From the NCBI GenBank assembly GCA_028280615.1, contig JANQLK010000045.1:1-64000 (forward strand): a stretch of 64,000 bases of DNA. Direction: 5' to 3'. Position 1 is the stretch's first letter. Every line of letters begins with the position of its first letter. Made by a program: the position numbers and the translations under genes. This DNA comes from Woeseiaceae bacterium (lineage in GTDB: Bacteria > Pseudomonadota > Gammaproteobacteria > Steroidobacterales > Woeseiaceae). The notes under the pieces were generated by a model. That model saw only the letters and a program-made list of their open reading frames with translations, did not search any database and was not told the DNA's origin. Positions 45,646 to 54,828 of this stretch are shown here, one piece after another.

Positions 45646-46980
45646 TCAGTTCCGGCCCGGCGAGCTGTCGGCGGCGAGTGCGGGGCAACCCGGAAGGCGG
45701 CGGCTGCGCAGTGCATCCGGCAATCCGCCAATGCGTTCGCCGGAGGCCTCGGCGAGCTCGGCAAGACTCACGGGCCCGCCCGACTCGAGCAGGTCGTAGA
45801 GAACGTCGTCCAGGGATTGGGCGCCGTCGGTCTTTGCCGCGAGTTCCCTGTTCAGCGCGTCGAATACCGTAACCGCGAGCGCGGTCGTGGCACCCGTGGA
45901 CGAGGGCGCGCAGAGCACCCCGGCGTCCTGCGACCACTCGGCGATCGATTCGAGCGAGCGCTCATAGCGCCGTTCGCTGATCGTGCCGCTACGCCTGAGC
46001 AGCTCGAGGCTGTAGAACTCGGCGAGTCCCTCGACGACCCAGTCGTAGCCGGGCTCCGAAGCGAGCCCGAAACTCACATGCAGGAGTTCGTGCACGAGCG
46101 TGCTCGTGCCGTTTTCGCTGATCATCGGTCGATCCGCGTGCAGGAACACGGACTGCGGTCCCGACAGGCCGCCGCGCCACATTGGGTCCCCGGCACCGAT
46201 AACCGTAATCCTCGTGGGCGGCTCGGGCAGCAGCCGGACGAGCGCGGGGAGTACCCAGTTGCTCATCGCGAGGATGTCCATCCGACGTACGGACTGGCCG
46301 ACAGGCGCCGCCACCGCAATGGGTATTCCCTCGACCGTCTCGCGACGTACGCCGAGCTTGCCGACGGCGATCCATCCGGCCGGCTGTGAGAAGCGGCGGC
46401 CGGGACGTTCGACGGCGTAGCGGCCGTCGTCAATCGCATACTCGGTCACGGCGGACCAGCCGTCGGGGACCTCGATCTTGAGCGACGTAGTCGACTCGGC
46501 GCCCCTGAGCGTCCGCGTAGCGGCTCGCGGTATCGCGTCCTCGGCACGGAAAATGCCCCAGCGACTGTCGAGCCAGGCGTCGAAACCGCCGTCTCCGCGC
46601 CGCGACGGGACCTCGATGCGCCAACGCAGGCTGCCGCCGGTCTCGGGCGGTAACCAGGTAACCCGACCGCCGTCGTGCCTGACCTCGCCATCGCCGTCAA
46701 GCGCGGACAGGCGGTCGGCCGGGGCGTCAAACCGCATTTCGCGCAACAGGCTTCGTCCCTGACTTACGGTCACGGCGACGTCGATGGCCTGCGCCTCGGC
46801 TTCGATGGATAGCGTATAGGCGAGTCCGTAGCGGAGCGATTCGGCGCCCGCCGGCGTGCCCTGGTCTTCCGACGCCGGCGCGCTGCAGGCGGCTACCAAT
46901 AGGGCTGCAAGGAGCCCGAGGCCGCGTCGAGCGCGATTTGTGGGACAACCGGATCGTCGTCGATTTGAGATGCCGTTCAT
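45646..46980 (-). CDS. M61-like zinc metallopeptidase lipoprotein
   Basis: A 444-residue exported protein with a lipobox (LLVAAC, C32). The N-terminal half is beta-rich (YGLAYTLSIEAEAQAIDVAV). The catalytic part contains H297-E298-L-L-H301 with a downstream glutamate (E317 or E321 in WVVEGLAEFY), as in M61/M1-type gluzincins. A disordered or helical C-terminus follows. It probably acts in the periplasm anchored to a membrane. It is the first gene of the FHA/Ycf46 group, and divergent from the NlpC/P60 gene. Confidence 0.8.
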   Translation of the reverse strand: MNGISNRRRSGCPTNRARRGLGLLAALLVAACSAPASEDQGTPAGAESLRYGLAYTLSIEAEAQAIDVAVTVSQGRSLLREMRFDAPADRLSALDGDGEVRHDGGRVTWLPPETGGSLRWRIEVPSRRGDGGFDAWLDSRWGIFRAEDAIPRAATRTLRGAESTTSLKIEVPDGWSAVTEYAIDDGRYAVERPGRRFSQPAGWIAVGKLGVRRETVEGIPIAVAAPVGQSVRRMDILAMSNWVLPALVRLLPEPPTRITVIGAGDPMWRGGLSGPQSVFLHADRPMISENGTSTLVHELLHVSFGLASEPGYDWVVEGLAEFYSLELLRRSGTISERRYERSLESIAEWSQDAGVLCAPSSTGATTALAVTVFDALNRELAAKTDGAQSLDDVLYDLLESGGPVSLAELAEASGERIGGLPDALRSRRLPGCPALAADSSPGRN

Positions 46981-47015
46981 GCCGGATTAAGGCGCTCGCG
47001 CGTAAACTCGGCCGT

Positions 47016-47540
47016 ATGATAGCCCAGGCTGAAGGTCGTCGAGCACGCTGGCTGCTGCCGGTGGTCGGCGCCGTCGTGCTCTCGGCATGTGCGGGCACGC
47101 CGGCGCCCGTCAGCCGGGACAGCGCGATATCGCGTAGCACCGAGGCGCCCGCGACGAAGCAGATGGCGCCTGCGATCGGCGAGCGCGCTACGGCTGTCGC
47201 TCTCGCGCAGGTGGGCGTTCCGTACCGTTACGGAGGAGAATCGCCGGCGACGGGATTCGACTGCAGCGGCCTCGTACACTACGCCTACGTCGAGGCGGGG
47301 CGGTCGCTGCCACGTACCACGTCGAGCCTGTGGTCGTACACCGAACGCGTGCCGCGAAGTCGCCTCGTCCCGGGGGATCTCGTGTTCTTCTCGATCGAGG
47401 GCAAGATGCAGCACGTCGGCCTGTACATCGGCAGCGATCGTTTCGTCCATGCGCCGTCGAGCGGCCGGAGCGTCAGCGTCGAATCGCTGTCATCGCCGTT
47501 CTACTCGAATGCCTTGCTGAGTGGCGGTCGTCTCAGATAA
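47016..47540 (+). CDS. NlpC/P60 lipoprotein endopeptidase (Spr/MepS-like)
   Basis: A 174-residue lipoprotein with signal peptide and lipobox (VVLSAC). The NlpC/P60 domain (about residues 50-165) carries the catalytic cysteine in GFDCSGLVHYAYVEAG, with the histidine in MQHVGLYIG and a further polar residue in FVHAPSSG. The family cleaves peptidoglycan cross-links. It is divergent from the M61-like lipoprotein gene; the ATG at 47016 is preferred over an upstream ATG at 46938. Confidence 0.92.
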   Translation: MIAQAEGRRARWLLPVVGAVVLSACAGTPAPVSRDSAISRSTEAPATKQMAPAIGERATAVALAQVGVPYRYGGESPATGFDCSGLVHYAYVEAGRSLPRTTSSLWSYTERVPRSRLVPGDLVFFSIEGKMQHVGLYIGSDRFVHAPSSGRSVSVESLSSPFYSNALLSGGRLR

Positions 47541-47543
47541 CGG

Positions 47544-48242
47544 TCACGACAGTGTGTCGCTGACGATGAATGCCCGCAGCTGGTCCGCCAGGCCCTTGCA
47601 GGCGGCGGCCTGGGTCCTCGCGATCAGCGGAATCGGCACGACGAGCGCCGGCAGGAAAGACGTGCCGCTGTAGTCGGCCGTGACCGAGCCTGCGGACTCG
47701 AGGCCCTGCAGATCCCAGACGAACGCGTCGTAGTCGGCGTCGTTCTGCCACCAGGCGAAACCGAAGCAGCCGCCACCACCCGGTCCGGCGGCGCAGGACA
47801 GGCTGCCGCCGCCGGCGACCCGGTCCGTGTCGCCATCGAGCCAGATGATGTAGCGCACGCCCTGGTCGCGGATGCTCTGGGCCACACCGGGGCGCTCCAT
47901 GAGCCGGGTCAAACCCTTGGTTTCAGCGGGCGCCGTGCGCGGCTCGAACCATGGGAACAGCGAGTCCACGAACTGTTTGTGCGGAACGACGCGCAGACCC
48001 TCGCTGCCGCGCTGCAGGGCGGTTTCCACGCAGCTGATGTATTTCGCTTCGGTTTCATTACCGAGGTGATAGCTCTTCGCCATGATGACGACGGCTTCGC
48101 CCTCGGCGATGCCGGTCATGCCCTCACGGGAATTCTCGATTCGCGAAGTCACGCAGCCCGACAGGGCAATGGCCAGCAGCGCCGGCGTGAGGGCTCGAAG
48201 CAGGGTAGGAATCGGGTGAGAATCGAGTCGGGTATGGTTCAT
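47544..48242 (-). CDS. Hypothetical lipoprotein
   Basis: A 232-residue protein with a lipoprotein signal (LLAIALSGCVTS). The body contains YHLGNETEAKYISCVETALQ, RYIIWLDGDTDRVAGGG, a glycine-rich GPGGGGCFGFAWW and several cysteines. The C-terminus is predicted soluble and periplasmic. No family was recognised. It overlaps the preceding lipoprotein gene by 4 nt, so the two are translationally coupled and may form a complex. Confidence 0.7.
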   Translation of the reverse strand: MNHTRLDSHPIPTLLRALTPALLAIALSGCVTSRIENSREGMTGIAEGEAVVIMAKSYHLGNETEAKYISCVETALQRGSEGLRVVPHKQFVDSLFPWFEPRTAPAETKGLTRLMERPGVAQSIRDQGVRYIIWLDGDTDRVAGGGSLSCAAGPGGGGCFGFAWWQNDADYDAFVWDLQGLESAGSVTADYSGTSFLPALVVPIPLIARTQAAACKGLADQLRAFIVSDTLS

Positions 48243-48901
48243 TGCTGCTTGCCTCCGAGCGACGTTCTCGTGACCGTCGTTTCGCTCTCGCCGGCGGTCG
48301 TCGTGCGCTCGCCGAAGGACGTAAACAGGATCTGTTCGTCGAATTTCATGATCATGAGCGCTGCCGCGTCGCGCATCGCCAGCACGGCCGCATTTTGCAG
48401 CGCCCGGGAGCCGCCCATGGCGGTCGTGAGTGACTTGCCGTAGGCGCTGACGGGGGCGTCCAGCAGTAACTCACCCTCACCGTCGTAAACCTTGATGCGG
48501 TAGCGTATCCATACGGCGAACGCATCGGTCTTCGTCTGGTTCGGAACCGAGAATTCGAAGGCGTCGATGCTCGGCTCGAGCATGGCGTCATACACACCCG
48601 GTTCGGGCTCCTCGTCCGCGGCGATCACCTCGACGTCTTCGAACATGTAGCCGAACAGCTGCTCGAAGAATGTCGCGTTGGAACGTCCGAGGTCGATCGT
48701 CCACTGCTCGCGCCCCAGTACTTCCTCTTCGTGTACGAAATGCTGGAAATTCTCGGGCATCCGCACGACGACCGACATTGGCAGCGTGTTGATCAGCGGT
48801 TCGGGGATCGTGGGTGGCTCGAGGCGCACATTGGAGCCGCAGCCGGCGACAACGGCGCAGCAAAGTCCTGCAATAACAAAGCCCTTGAGCCTGATATTCA
48901 A
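48239..48901 (-). CDS. Hypothetical lipoprotein
   Basis: A 220-residue protein with a lipobox (VVAGCGS). The mature part includes MSVVVRMPENFQHFVHEEEV, FFEQLFGYMFEDVEVIAADE, FAVWIRYRIKVYDGEGELLL and SRALQNAAVLAMRDAAALMI. The strand-helix pattern resembles envelope lipoproteins of the PqiC/LptE-like type, but no family is claimed. It is the first gene of a two-lipoprotein operon (ATGA overlap with the next gene). Confidence 0.7.
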   Translation of the reverse strand: MNIRLKGFVIAGLCCAVVAGCGSNVRLEPPTIPEPLINTLPMSVVVRMPENFQHFVHEEEVLGREQWTIDLGRSNATFFEQLFGYMFEDVEVIAADEEPEPGVYDAMLEPSIDAFEFSVPNQTKTDAFAVWIRYRIKVYDGEGELLLDAPVSAYGKSLTTAMGGSRALQNAAVLAMRDAAALMIMKFDEQILFTSFGERTTTAGESETTVTRTSLGGKQQ

Positions 48902-49046
48902 ATTGGAGTATCCCGCAGTCCGTTTCGAGCGTTCGCAATCCCTATATCAGAGCAAGAGAGGGGCGGAGAGTTCCGTATTTCGTGCCCTGACCGACCGAAC
49001 CACTGTAGAGCGAGCGCCGTTTCAGTGCAACAGAGGCCGCCCCGTG

Positions 49047-50054
49047 TCAGCCGCCGAAGTCCAGCCATTGAAGCGGCGGCTCCTGCATGAGCGCGACCTG
49101 CTCGCGCAGCGCCAGCACGTGCTCGTCCCAGTAGCGGCGGCTGTCGAACCACGGAAACGCCTGTTTGAAGGCGGGGTCTTCCCAGCGGCGGGCTATCCAG
49201 GCCGCGTAGTGCATGATCCTCAGGCTGCGCAGCGCTTCGACGAGATTGAGTTCGCGGGCATCGAACCGGCGAAATTCCTGGTAGCCGTCGAGCAGTGCCG
49301 CGAGCTGCGGTTGCTGTTCGTCGCGATCGCCGCTCATGAACATCCAGATGTCCTGGACGGACGGGCCGCTCCGCGCGTCGTCAAAATCGACAATATGGAA
49401 ACGCTCGTCCGCAACCAGCACGTTGCCGGGATGAAAGTCGGCATGCAAACGAATCGTTCGAACGTCTCCGGCGCGCTCGAAACACCGCTCCACGCCGTCG
49501 ATGACGAGCTCCGCGACGCTTTCGTAAACGTCCCGCATCTCCGCTGGGACAAAGCCCGCGTCGAGCAGGTAGTTCATGGAACTCACCGCGTAGGATTCGA
49601 CATCGACCTCGGGCCGGGAGGCGAACGTCGCCGTCTCGCCGACCGCATGGATGCGCGCGACGAGCCGGCCGAGTTGTTCGAGCTGGTTCTCGTCGTCGAG
49701 CTCGGGCGCTCTGCCGCCGTGGCAGGGATACACCGCGAGACGAAACGGGCCCGTCTTGGACAGCGTCCTGCCGGCGATTTCGAGCGGCGCGACGACGGGT
49801 ATGTCCTGCTCCGCGAGCTCGATCGCGAATGCATGCTCTTCGAGGATGGCGGCGTCGCTCCAGCGCGCGGGGCGGTAGAACTTGGCGACGATGTCGTCGC
49901 CCCCTTCGATGCCCAGCTTGTACACGCGATTCTCGTAGCTGTTCAGGGCGAGGAAGCGGCCGTTGGCTTCGAACCCCAGTTCGAACAGGGCGTCGAAAAT
50001 ATCCGCGGGTTCGAGGCGCGCGAACGCGAGCGTGGGGTCGTCGGCGGTCGCCAT
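49047..50054 (-). CDS. srkA: Stress-response serine/threonine kinase SrkA (YihE)
   Basis: A 335-residue kinase of the APH/choline-kinase fold. It has LNSYENRVYKLGIEGGDDIV (N-lobe), the catalytic loop RLHADFHPGNVL with the H-x-D and N residues, and the metal-binding IVDFDDARSGPSVQDIWMFM. In E. coli it protects cells from stress-induced death. The ATG at 50054 is preferred over the longer frame to 50084. It stands alone, divergent from the DUF1684 gene. Confidence 0.93.
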   Translation of the reverse strand: MATADDPTLAFARLEPADIFDALFELGFEANGRFLALNSYENRVYKLGIEGGDDIVAKFYRPARWSDAAILEEHAFAIELAEQDIPVVAPLEIAGRTLSKTGPFRLAVYPCHGGRAPELDDENQLEQLGRLVARIHAVGETATFASRPEVDVESYAVSSMNYLLDAGFVPAEMRDVYESVAELVIDGVERCFERAGDVRTIRLHADFHPGNVLVADERFHIVDFDDARSGPSVQDIWMFMSGDRDEQQPQLAALLDGYQEFRRFDARELNLVEALRSLRIMHYAAWIARRWEDPAFKQAFPWFDSRRYWDEHVLALREQVALMQEPPLQWLDFGG

Positions 50055-50104
50055 CGGCGTCCTGCTGGTGTCAGGGCCACGCATTATAGTGGTAACGTTT
50101 CGCG

Positions 50105-51025
50105 ATGAACCAGCGATTGATAGCGGCGTTCGTGATCGCCTGTCTCGCGCCGTGCGCGTTGCTGCGTGCGGATGAGGGGAGTGCGGAGTACGCTGAACTG
50201 ATCGCCGCCTGGCGGGCAGAGCGCATGGCCGAGCTCCGCGCGGCCGACGGCTATCTGAATCTCGCCGGCCTGTTCTGGCTCGGGAACGGCCGCCACAGTT
50301 TCGGCGCGTCGTCCGAGAACGACCTCCGCTTTCCTCGTGCGCCGGCCGATCGCATTGGCACGTTCGTCGTTCGCGACGGCCGGGTCACGATGCACGTGGA
50401 CCCTGGCCGGCTCGTGCTGCTCGAAGGCCGCGCCGTCGAGGTCGTCACACTCGACGCGGTAACCGACGGGCCGCCCGTGCCGGCCCAAATGGAGTCGCTG
50501 TTCTGGTACGTCATCGATCGCGCCGGGAGGACGGGGCTCCGGCTGCACGACCTGGCGAATCCGGCGCTCGACGAGCTTCCGCCGATGCCGTACTTCGACA
50601 TCGACCGCCGCTACCGGGTGACAGGGCGCTTGAGGCGCTACCCGGAGCCGCGCAAGGTGTCGGTCGGAACGGTCATCGACGGTTTGCCCTATGAGCCCGA
50701 GTCGCCCGGTGTCGTCGAGTTCGAGCTCCAGGGCCAGCGCTTCGAACTCGAAGCCTATGCCTCCGGCGATCGACTGTTTTTTGTTTTTGCGGACGAGACG
50801 AGCGGCCGTGAGAGCTACGGGGCGGGCCGGTTCCTGTACTCGCCGATGCCGGGCGAGGACGGGTTGACGGTTCTGGACTTCAACAGATCCTACAACCCGC
50901 CATGCGTATTCAATGACTTCTCGACCTGCCCCGTGGCGTCGCCGCGCAATCGCCTGAACGCTCGCATCGAGGCGGGCGAGCGTTACGTCGATGCGCTGTA
51001 TGTCGGCCGCGACGCGCACGAGTAG
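50105..51025 (+). CDS. DUF1684 family exported protein
   Basis: A 306-residue protein with a signal peptide (LIAAFVIACLAPCALLRA). The DUF1684 pattern is clear: W-R-A-E-R near residue 40, DGYLNLAGLFWLGNGRHSFG, YFDIDRRYRVTGRL, and YGAGRFLYSPMPGE, with the C-terminal LDFNRSYNPPCVFNDFSTCP. The function is unknown. Confidence 0.92.
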   Translation: MNQRLIAAFVIACLAPCALLRADEGSAEYAELIAAWRAERMAELRAADGYLNLAGLFWLGNGRHSFGASSENDLRFPRAPADRIGTFVVRDGRVTMHVDPGRLVLLEGRAVEVVTLDAVTDGPPVPAQMESLFWYVIDRAGRTGLRLHDLANPALDELPPMPYFDIDRRYRVTGRLRRYPEPRKVSVGTVIDGLPYEPESPGVVEFELQGQRFELEAYASGDRLFFVFADETSGRESYGAGRFLYSPMPGEDGLTVLDFNRSYNPPCVFNDFSTCPVASPRNRLNARIEAGERYVDALYVGRDAHE

Positions 51026-51109
51026 CCGTGCGAACAAGAGAGAATCGAGGGCCCGTATAGTCGGCGATGGATTCCAGGCAATGACTCGGGACACTCGTAT
51101 CCGGCGTGA

Positions 51110-52342
51110 TTAGTCGAGCACCTCGAACTTCAAGCCGGCGTTGGCCTCGAGACGCTTGAGGAGCGGCGCGGCCATCGCGGCCGCCGGGGTCGTCACGCCG
51201 CCGCCCGAGTCGAGGTCGTCGAGGGCGAGGCAAACCGCGCACTCGCCGAGCATCTTGCTCGTCGACCCGTAGCCCGGGTCGCGGTCGCCCGTTATGCGAG
51301 TCGTGAAGAGGGTTCCATCCGCTAGCTGAGCGAACTGCCGAAGGTCGAAGAAGCCGTTCTTGCGCTGCTCGGCGTTCGGGCCGCTGCCGGGCTTCGGCAG
51401 CACGAAGCGCTCGAGCAGGCTCCGGGTCGGCGCGAACGTGGCGAGCAGCACGAACAGACCAAGGCCGCCCGAAAGCGTCAGGGCACGAAACCATCCGCCC
51501 GCGCCGCGCCCTGTCATCGTGGCTTCGCGGTAGCGAAAGTCTCTGCCCCAGGGAAAGCCGAGCAGGGCATGGCTGCGACGAACGACCTTGGTGTTGATTC
51601 CGGCCATGATGAACGGGGCGGTCCAGCAGTCGGCGATCGGATCTTTCGCCATGCCCTGCTGGTCCCGGCCGTCCGGGCCCTGCCGCTCGCCTTCCGGGTT
51701 CAGGCTGTACGGGTGCACGAGCACCCTGGCGACGGCACGGTCCTCGCGGCTCTCGCGGACGACGTTCATCATGCTGGCCATCGTGCCGCCGCTCGCGCCG
51801 CCGCGCATCGCCTTGACGAGCATCACTATCGACTCGCAGTAGGCCCCGTGGCGCTGCATCGCAGACTGCTGCAGGAACCAGGCGCCGATGTCCATCGGCA
51901 CCGAGTCGAAACCGCAGCAGTGCACGATTCGCGCGCCGGTCTCCTTCGCGCGATCATGATGCCGGTCGATCATCCGGCGTATCCATTGCGCTTCGCCGGC
52001 GAGGTCGCAGTAGTGCGTGCCGTTCTCCACGCAGGCCGCGACGAGCGGGCTGCCGAAGCGCGCGTAGGGGCCGACTGTCGTCAGCACGACGCGGGTTCGC
52101 GCGGCGATCGCATTCAGTGCGTCCTCGTCGAAGCTGTCGGCAACCAGGGCTTCGAGTCCGCTGGCGGCTTCCCCGAGCGACTCGCGTAGCGCGTCGAGGC
52201 GCGACCGGCTGCGCGCGGCGATGGCCCAGCGAATCTCGCCGTTTACGCCGTAGCGCGACAGCAGGTACTCGGCGACGAGTGCGCCCGTGAAGCCCGTTGC
52301 GCCCCAGACGATGATGTCGAATTCTCTTGCTTCTGATTCCAT
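51110..52342 (-). CDS. Trans-acting enoyl reductase-like / saccharopine dehydrogenase family protein
   Basis: A 410-residue NAD(P)-binding protein. The Rossmann glycine motif is IIVWGATGFTGALVAEYLLS at the N-terminus, followed by the saccharopine-dehydrogenase-like segments VVLTTVGPYARFGSPLVAAC and HYCDLAGEAQWIRRMIDRHH. The later hydrophobic segment LSGGLGLFVLLATFAPTRSL is typical of the enoyl-reductase-like group known from mycobacteria. The substrate is unknown. Confidence 0.85.
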   Translation of the reverse strand: MESEAREFDIIVWGATGFTGALVAEYLLSRYGVNGEIRWAIAARSRSRLDALRESLGEAASGLEALVADSFDEDALNAIAARTRVVLTTVGPYARFGSPLVAACVENGTHYCDLAGEAQWIRRMIDRHHDRAKETGARIVHCCGFDSVPMDIGAWFLQQSAMQRHGAYCESIVMLVKAMRGGASGGTMASMMNVVRESREDRAVARVLVHPYSLNPEGERQGPDGRDQQGMAKDPIADCWTAPFIMAGINTKVVRRSHALLGFPWGRDFRYREATMTGRGAGGWFRALTLSGGLGLFVLLATFAPTRSLLERFVLPKPGSGPNAEQRKNGFFDLRQFAQLADGTLFTTRITGDRDPGYGSTSKMLGECAVCLALDDLDSGGGVTTPAAAMAAPLLKRLEANAGLKFEVLD

Positions 52343-52410
52343 CTTGTTGGTCCGTTCGGGAGACTCTGATCGATTCCCGTCGTGTGCGTCGGGATTCAGT
52401 CGATGTCTTC

Positions 52411-52899
52411 CTACAGTGTCTTGGCCAGCATGGCGACTTCTTTGTTGCCGGCTTCGGTTTCCTGCCTGCCTACCTGCCTGAAGCCGTGCGCCTCGTGAAA
52501 GCGCATGGAGCTTTCGTTCGGCGGCCGGATGTTGACCTCGCAGGTCATCACCCCGACCGTTGCGGGCAGCGTCGATTCGAAGTCGGCGTACAGTCTGCTT
52601 GCAAGGCCGAGGCGCCTCGCGCGATCGGCGACGGCTACCCGATCGATGTAAGCGAAGTCGTCGTAGCGGTTCAGAAACCAGCGGTAGTTGGGGCTGCCGT
52701 AGTCGAGCCCGGGCCGCATGCCGACGAGCAGGGCACCGATGCCGCCGTCCACGTCGGCCACCCGGAAATAGGTCGCGTGTTCGACGAACCAGCGCATCTG
52801 CTCTGCGGATACGCTGCCGACTTCGGGAACATTCGCCTCGTTGAGTTCGAGAACTGCATCAAGATCGCCGATGGCGACATCGCGTATCGTGCCTGTCAT
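52411..52899 (-). CDS. GNAT-family N-acetyltransferase
   Basis: A 162-residue protein of the GNAT fold: DVAIGDLDAVLELNEANVPE, DDFAYIDRVAVADRARRLGL (acetyl-CoA-binding motif A with R-x-x-R-x-G-like spacing), and SSMRFHEAHGFRQVGRQE at the C-terminus. The acceptor is unknown. It lies downstream of no obvious partner on this strand. Confidence 0.85.
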   Translation of the reverse strand: MTGTIRDVAIGDLDAVLELNEANVPEVGSVSAEQMRWFVEHATYFRVADVDGGIGALLVGMRPGLDYGSPNYRWFLNRYDDFAYIDRVAVADRARRLGLASRLYADFESTLPATVGVMTCEVNIRPPNESSMRFHEAHGFRQVGRQETEAGNKEVAMLAKTL

Positions 52900-53066
52900 T
52901 GGCGCAGTCTAGGTTGTCGCGTATACTGTCGGCAAACGGCACCGGCAGCCGCCGGATCCCAAGACCGTAAGTCAAACCGCCTTTCTCGCCAGATGAACCG
53001 CGTGCCCTTTGCGGCGCGCATGCTTTGTATCGTTCATGAGCGGGCCTGTCCCGAAGGAAGCAAGCT

Positions 53067-54827
53067 ATGTTTGATGTTTCAACTCTGCGGTCTGTGCTGC
53101 TGGCACTCTGCGCAGCCGTGCTGCTGGTGTCATGCGGCAAGAAGGACGAGTCGCCCTCGAGCAGCGCGCTGACTTCGATGGATGGCGTCCTCGCCTACGT
53201 GCCCGCCGACACGCCGTACCTGGTGGCGAGCGGCGCTCCGTTTCCGGATGACCTGCTCGACAAGCTTGAGCCCGCGACCGAGGGCATGCTCAGCGCCTAC
53301 CGGACCGTGCTGCGGGAAATCGTGGATCAGGCCTTCGAAGACCATGCCGACAGCGACGAGGCCGTCGATGGCGACGTGAGTCCCGAGCGTGCAGCCGCCG
53401 TCATTGACGAGTTTGCGTCGCTGCTCTCAACGGAAGGCTTGCGCGAGGCCGGTATAAGCCGCGAATCCGAACTGGCGATATACGGGATCGGTCTCTGGCC
53501 GGTGCTGCGCTTCGAAGTCAGCGATGCGACGCTCTTCGAGGCGGCGATCGCCCGCATCGAGGCGGCAGCCGATACGACGATGGACCTGGCCGAACTCGAT
53601 GGAAGCACCTATCGCTACATCGGCGAGGACGGTGACGACGAGGGCAGACTGGTCGTGGGCATCTTCGGCACGCATGTCGTCATTACGTTCGTGCCGAACA
53701 GCTTTGGCGATGCCGAGATGAGGACCGTTTTCGGTTTCGACCGGCCGGCAGAGAGCATTGCATCGACGGGCCGCCTTGCGAAACTGACCCGTGACTATGG
53801 GCTGACACCGCACTACCCGGGCTACTTCGACACGGTCGGCATGGTGTCGATGTTCATCGACGAACCGACCGGCTTGAACAAATTCCTGTTCGAAAGCTCA
53901 GGTTACGACGCAGCTACACTGTCCGACGTGTGCAAGGACGAAATCCGGGAAATGGCCGACGTCGCGCCAATGATGGTGTTCGGCTTCAGCGAAGTGACCG
54001 ACGACAACTTCCGCGCCAGGCTTCTGGTCCGTATCCGTGACGACCTGGCCGCGTCGATGACCGGTCTCGCGTCGGTCGTGCCGGGCCTCGGCATGGACAC
54101 GGGCGCGCTCGCCTCGTTCGGAATGAGCTTCGATCTGGAGGCGCTGCGCACGTTCTACGAGCAGCGGCTCGATGCCATGGACGCCGATCCCTACGAATGT
54201 GAGTACATGCAGGAGTTGCAGGCCGGTGTCGCCGAGGGCCGCAGGACGCTGCAGCAGCCCGTGCCACCCATCGTTTACGGCCTGCGCGGACTCAATGTGG
54301 TCATAGACGACGCGGCTGACCTCAGTCTCGCGGGCGACCGGCCGCCAGAGGACGTCGACGCGTCCGTGTTGATCGCGGTCGACGATGCACCGTCGCTGCT
54401 GGCGATGGGCGCCATGTTCAGTCCCGAGCTCGCGGCGCTTGATCTTCAGCCCGACGGCAAACCCGTGCCGCTCGATATGGCGCAGCTCAACGCCGTGACG
54501 GACGGTGCGTTCGCGGCCTTGAACGACGAAGCGATCGTCGTGGCCGTCGGCAACGGCGCGGAGGCGCGTGCCGCCGCGGCGCTCGAGTCGGATTCGGTGG
54601 CGCCGCCGCTGTCGATGGCCGTCACGATGAACGCGTCGATCTACTACGAGCTCATGGCCCGCAATATCATGGAGTCGAGCGATGATGAGCTGTCCTACGA
54701 GGCGCGGGAGGCGCTTCGCGACGGGTTCCTTCAGATCAGCGAGCTTTTCGACCGCATGACGTTCGACATTCGCTTCACGGACAAGGGAATCGAGATTGAA
54801 TCGAACACGACGCTCAAAGACCAGTGA
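53067..54827 (+). CDS. Large hypothetical lipoprotein
   Basis: A 586-residue protein with a lipoprotein signal (LCAAVLLVSCGKKDE, lipobox LLVSC). The mature part is acidic, with alternating strands and helices such as GVLAYVPADTPYLVASGAPF, LAIYGIGLWPVLRFEVSDAT and ESIASTGRLAKLTRDYGLTP. The style resembles bacterial proteins with repeated DUF3352-like modules. No enzyme motif was seen. The phosphatase gene follows after a single nucleotide. Confidence 0.65.
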   Translation: MFDVSTLRSVLLALCAAVLLVSCGKKDESPSSSALTSMDGVLAYVPADTPYLVASGAPFPDDLLDKLEPATEGMLSAYRTVLREIVDQAFEDHADSDEAVDGDVSPERAAAVIDEFASLLSTEGLREAGISRESELAIYGIGLWPVLRFEVSDATLFEAAIARIEAAADTTMDLAELDGSTYRYIGEDGDDEGRLVVGIFGTHVVITFVPNSFGDAEMRTVFGFDRPAESIASTGRLAKLTRDYGLTPHYPGYFDTVGMVSMFIDEPTGLNKFLFESSGYDAATLSDVCKDEIREMADVAPMMVFGFSEVTDDNFRARLLVRIRDDLAASMTGLASVVPGLGMDTGALASFGMSFDLEALRTFYEQRLDAMDADPYECEYMQELQAGVAEGRRTLQQPVPPIVYGLRGLNVVIDDAADLSLAGDRPPEDVDASVLIAVDDAPSLLAMGAMFSPELAALDLQPDGKPVPLDMAQLNAVTDGAFAALNDEAIVVAVGNGAEARAAAALESDSVAPPLSMAVTMNASIYYELMARNIMESSDDELSYEAREALRDGFLQISELFDRMTFDIRFTDKGIEIESNTTLKDQ

Positions 54828-54828
54828 C

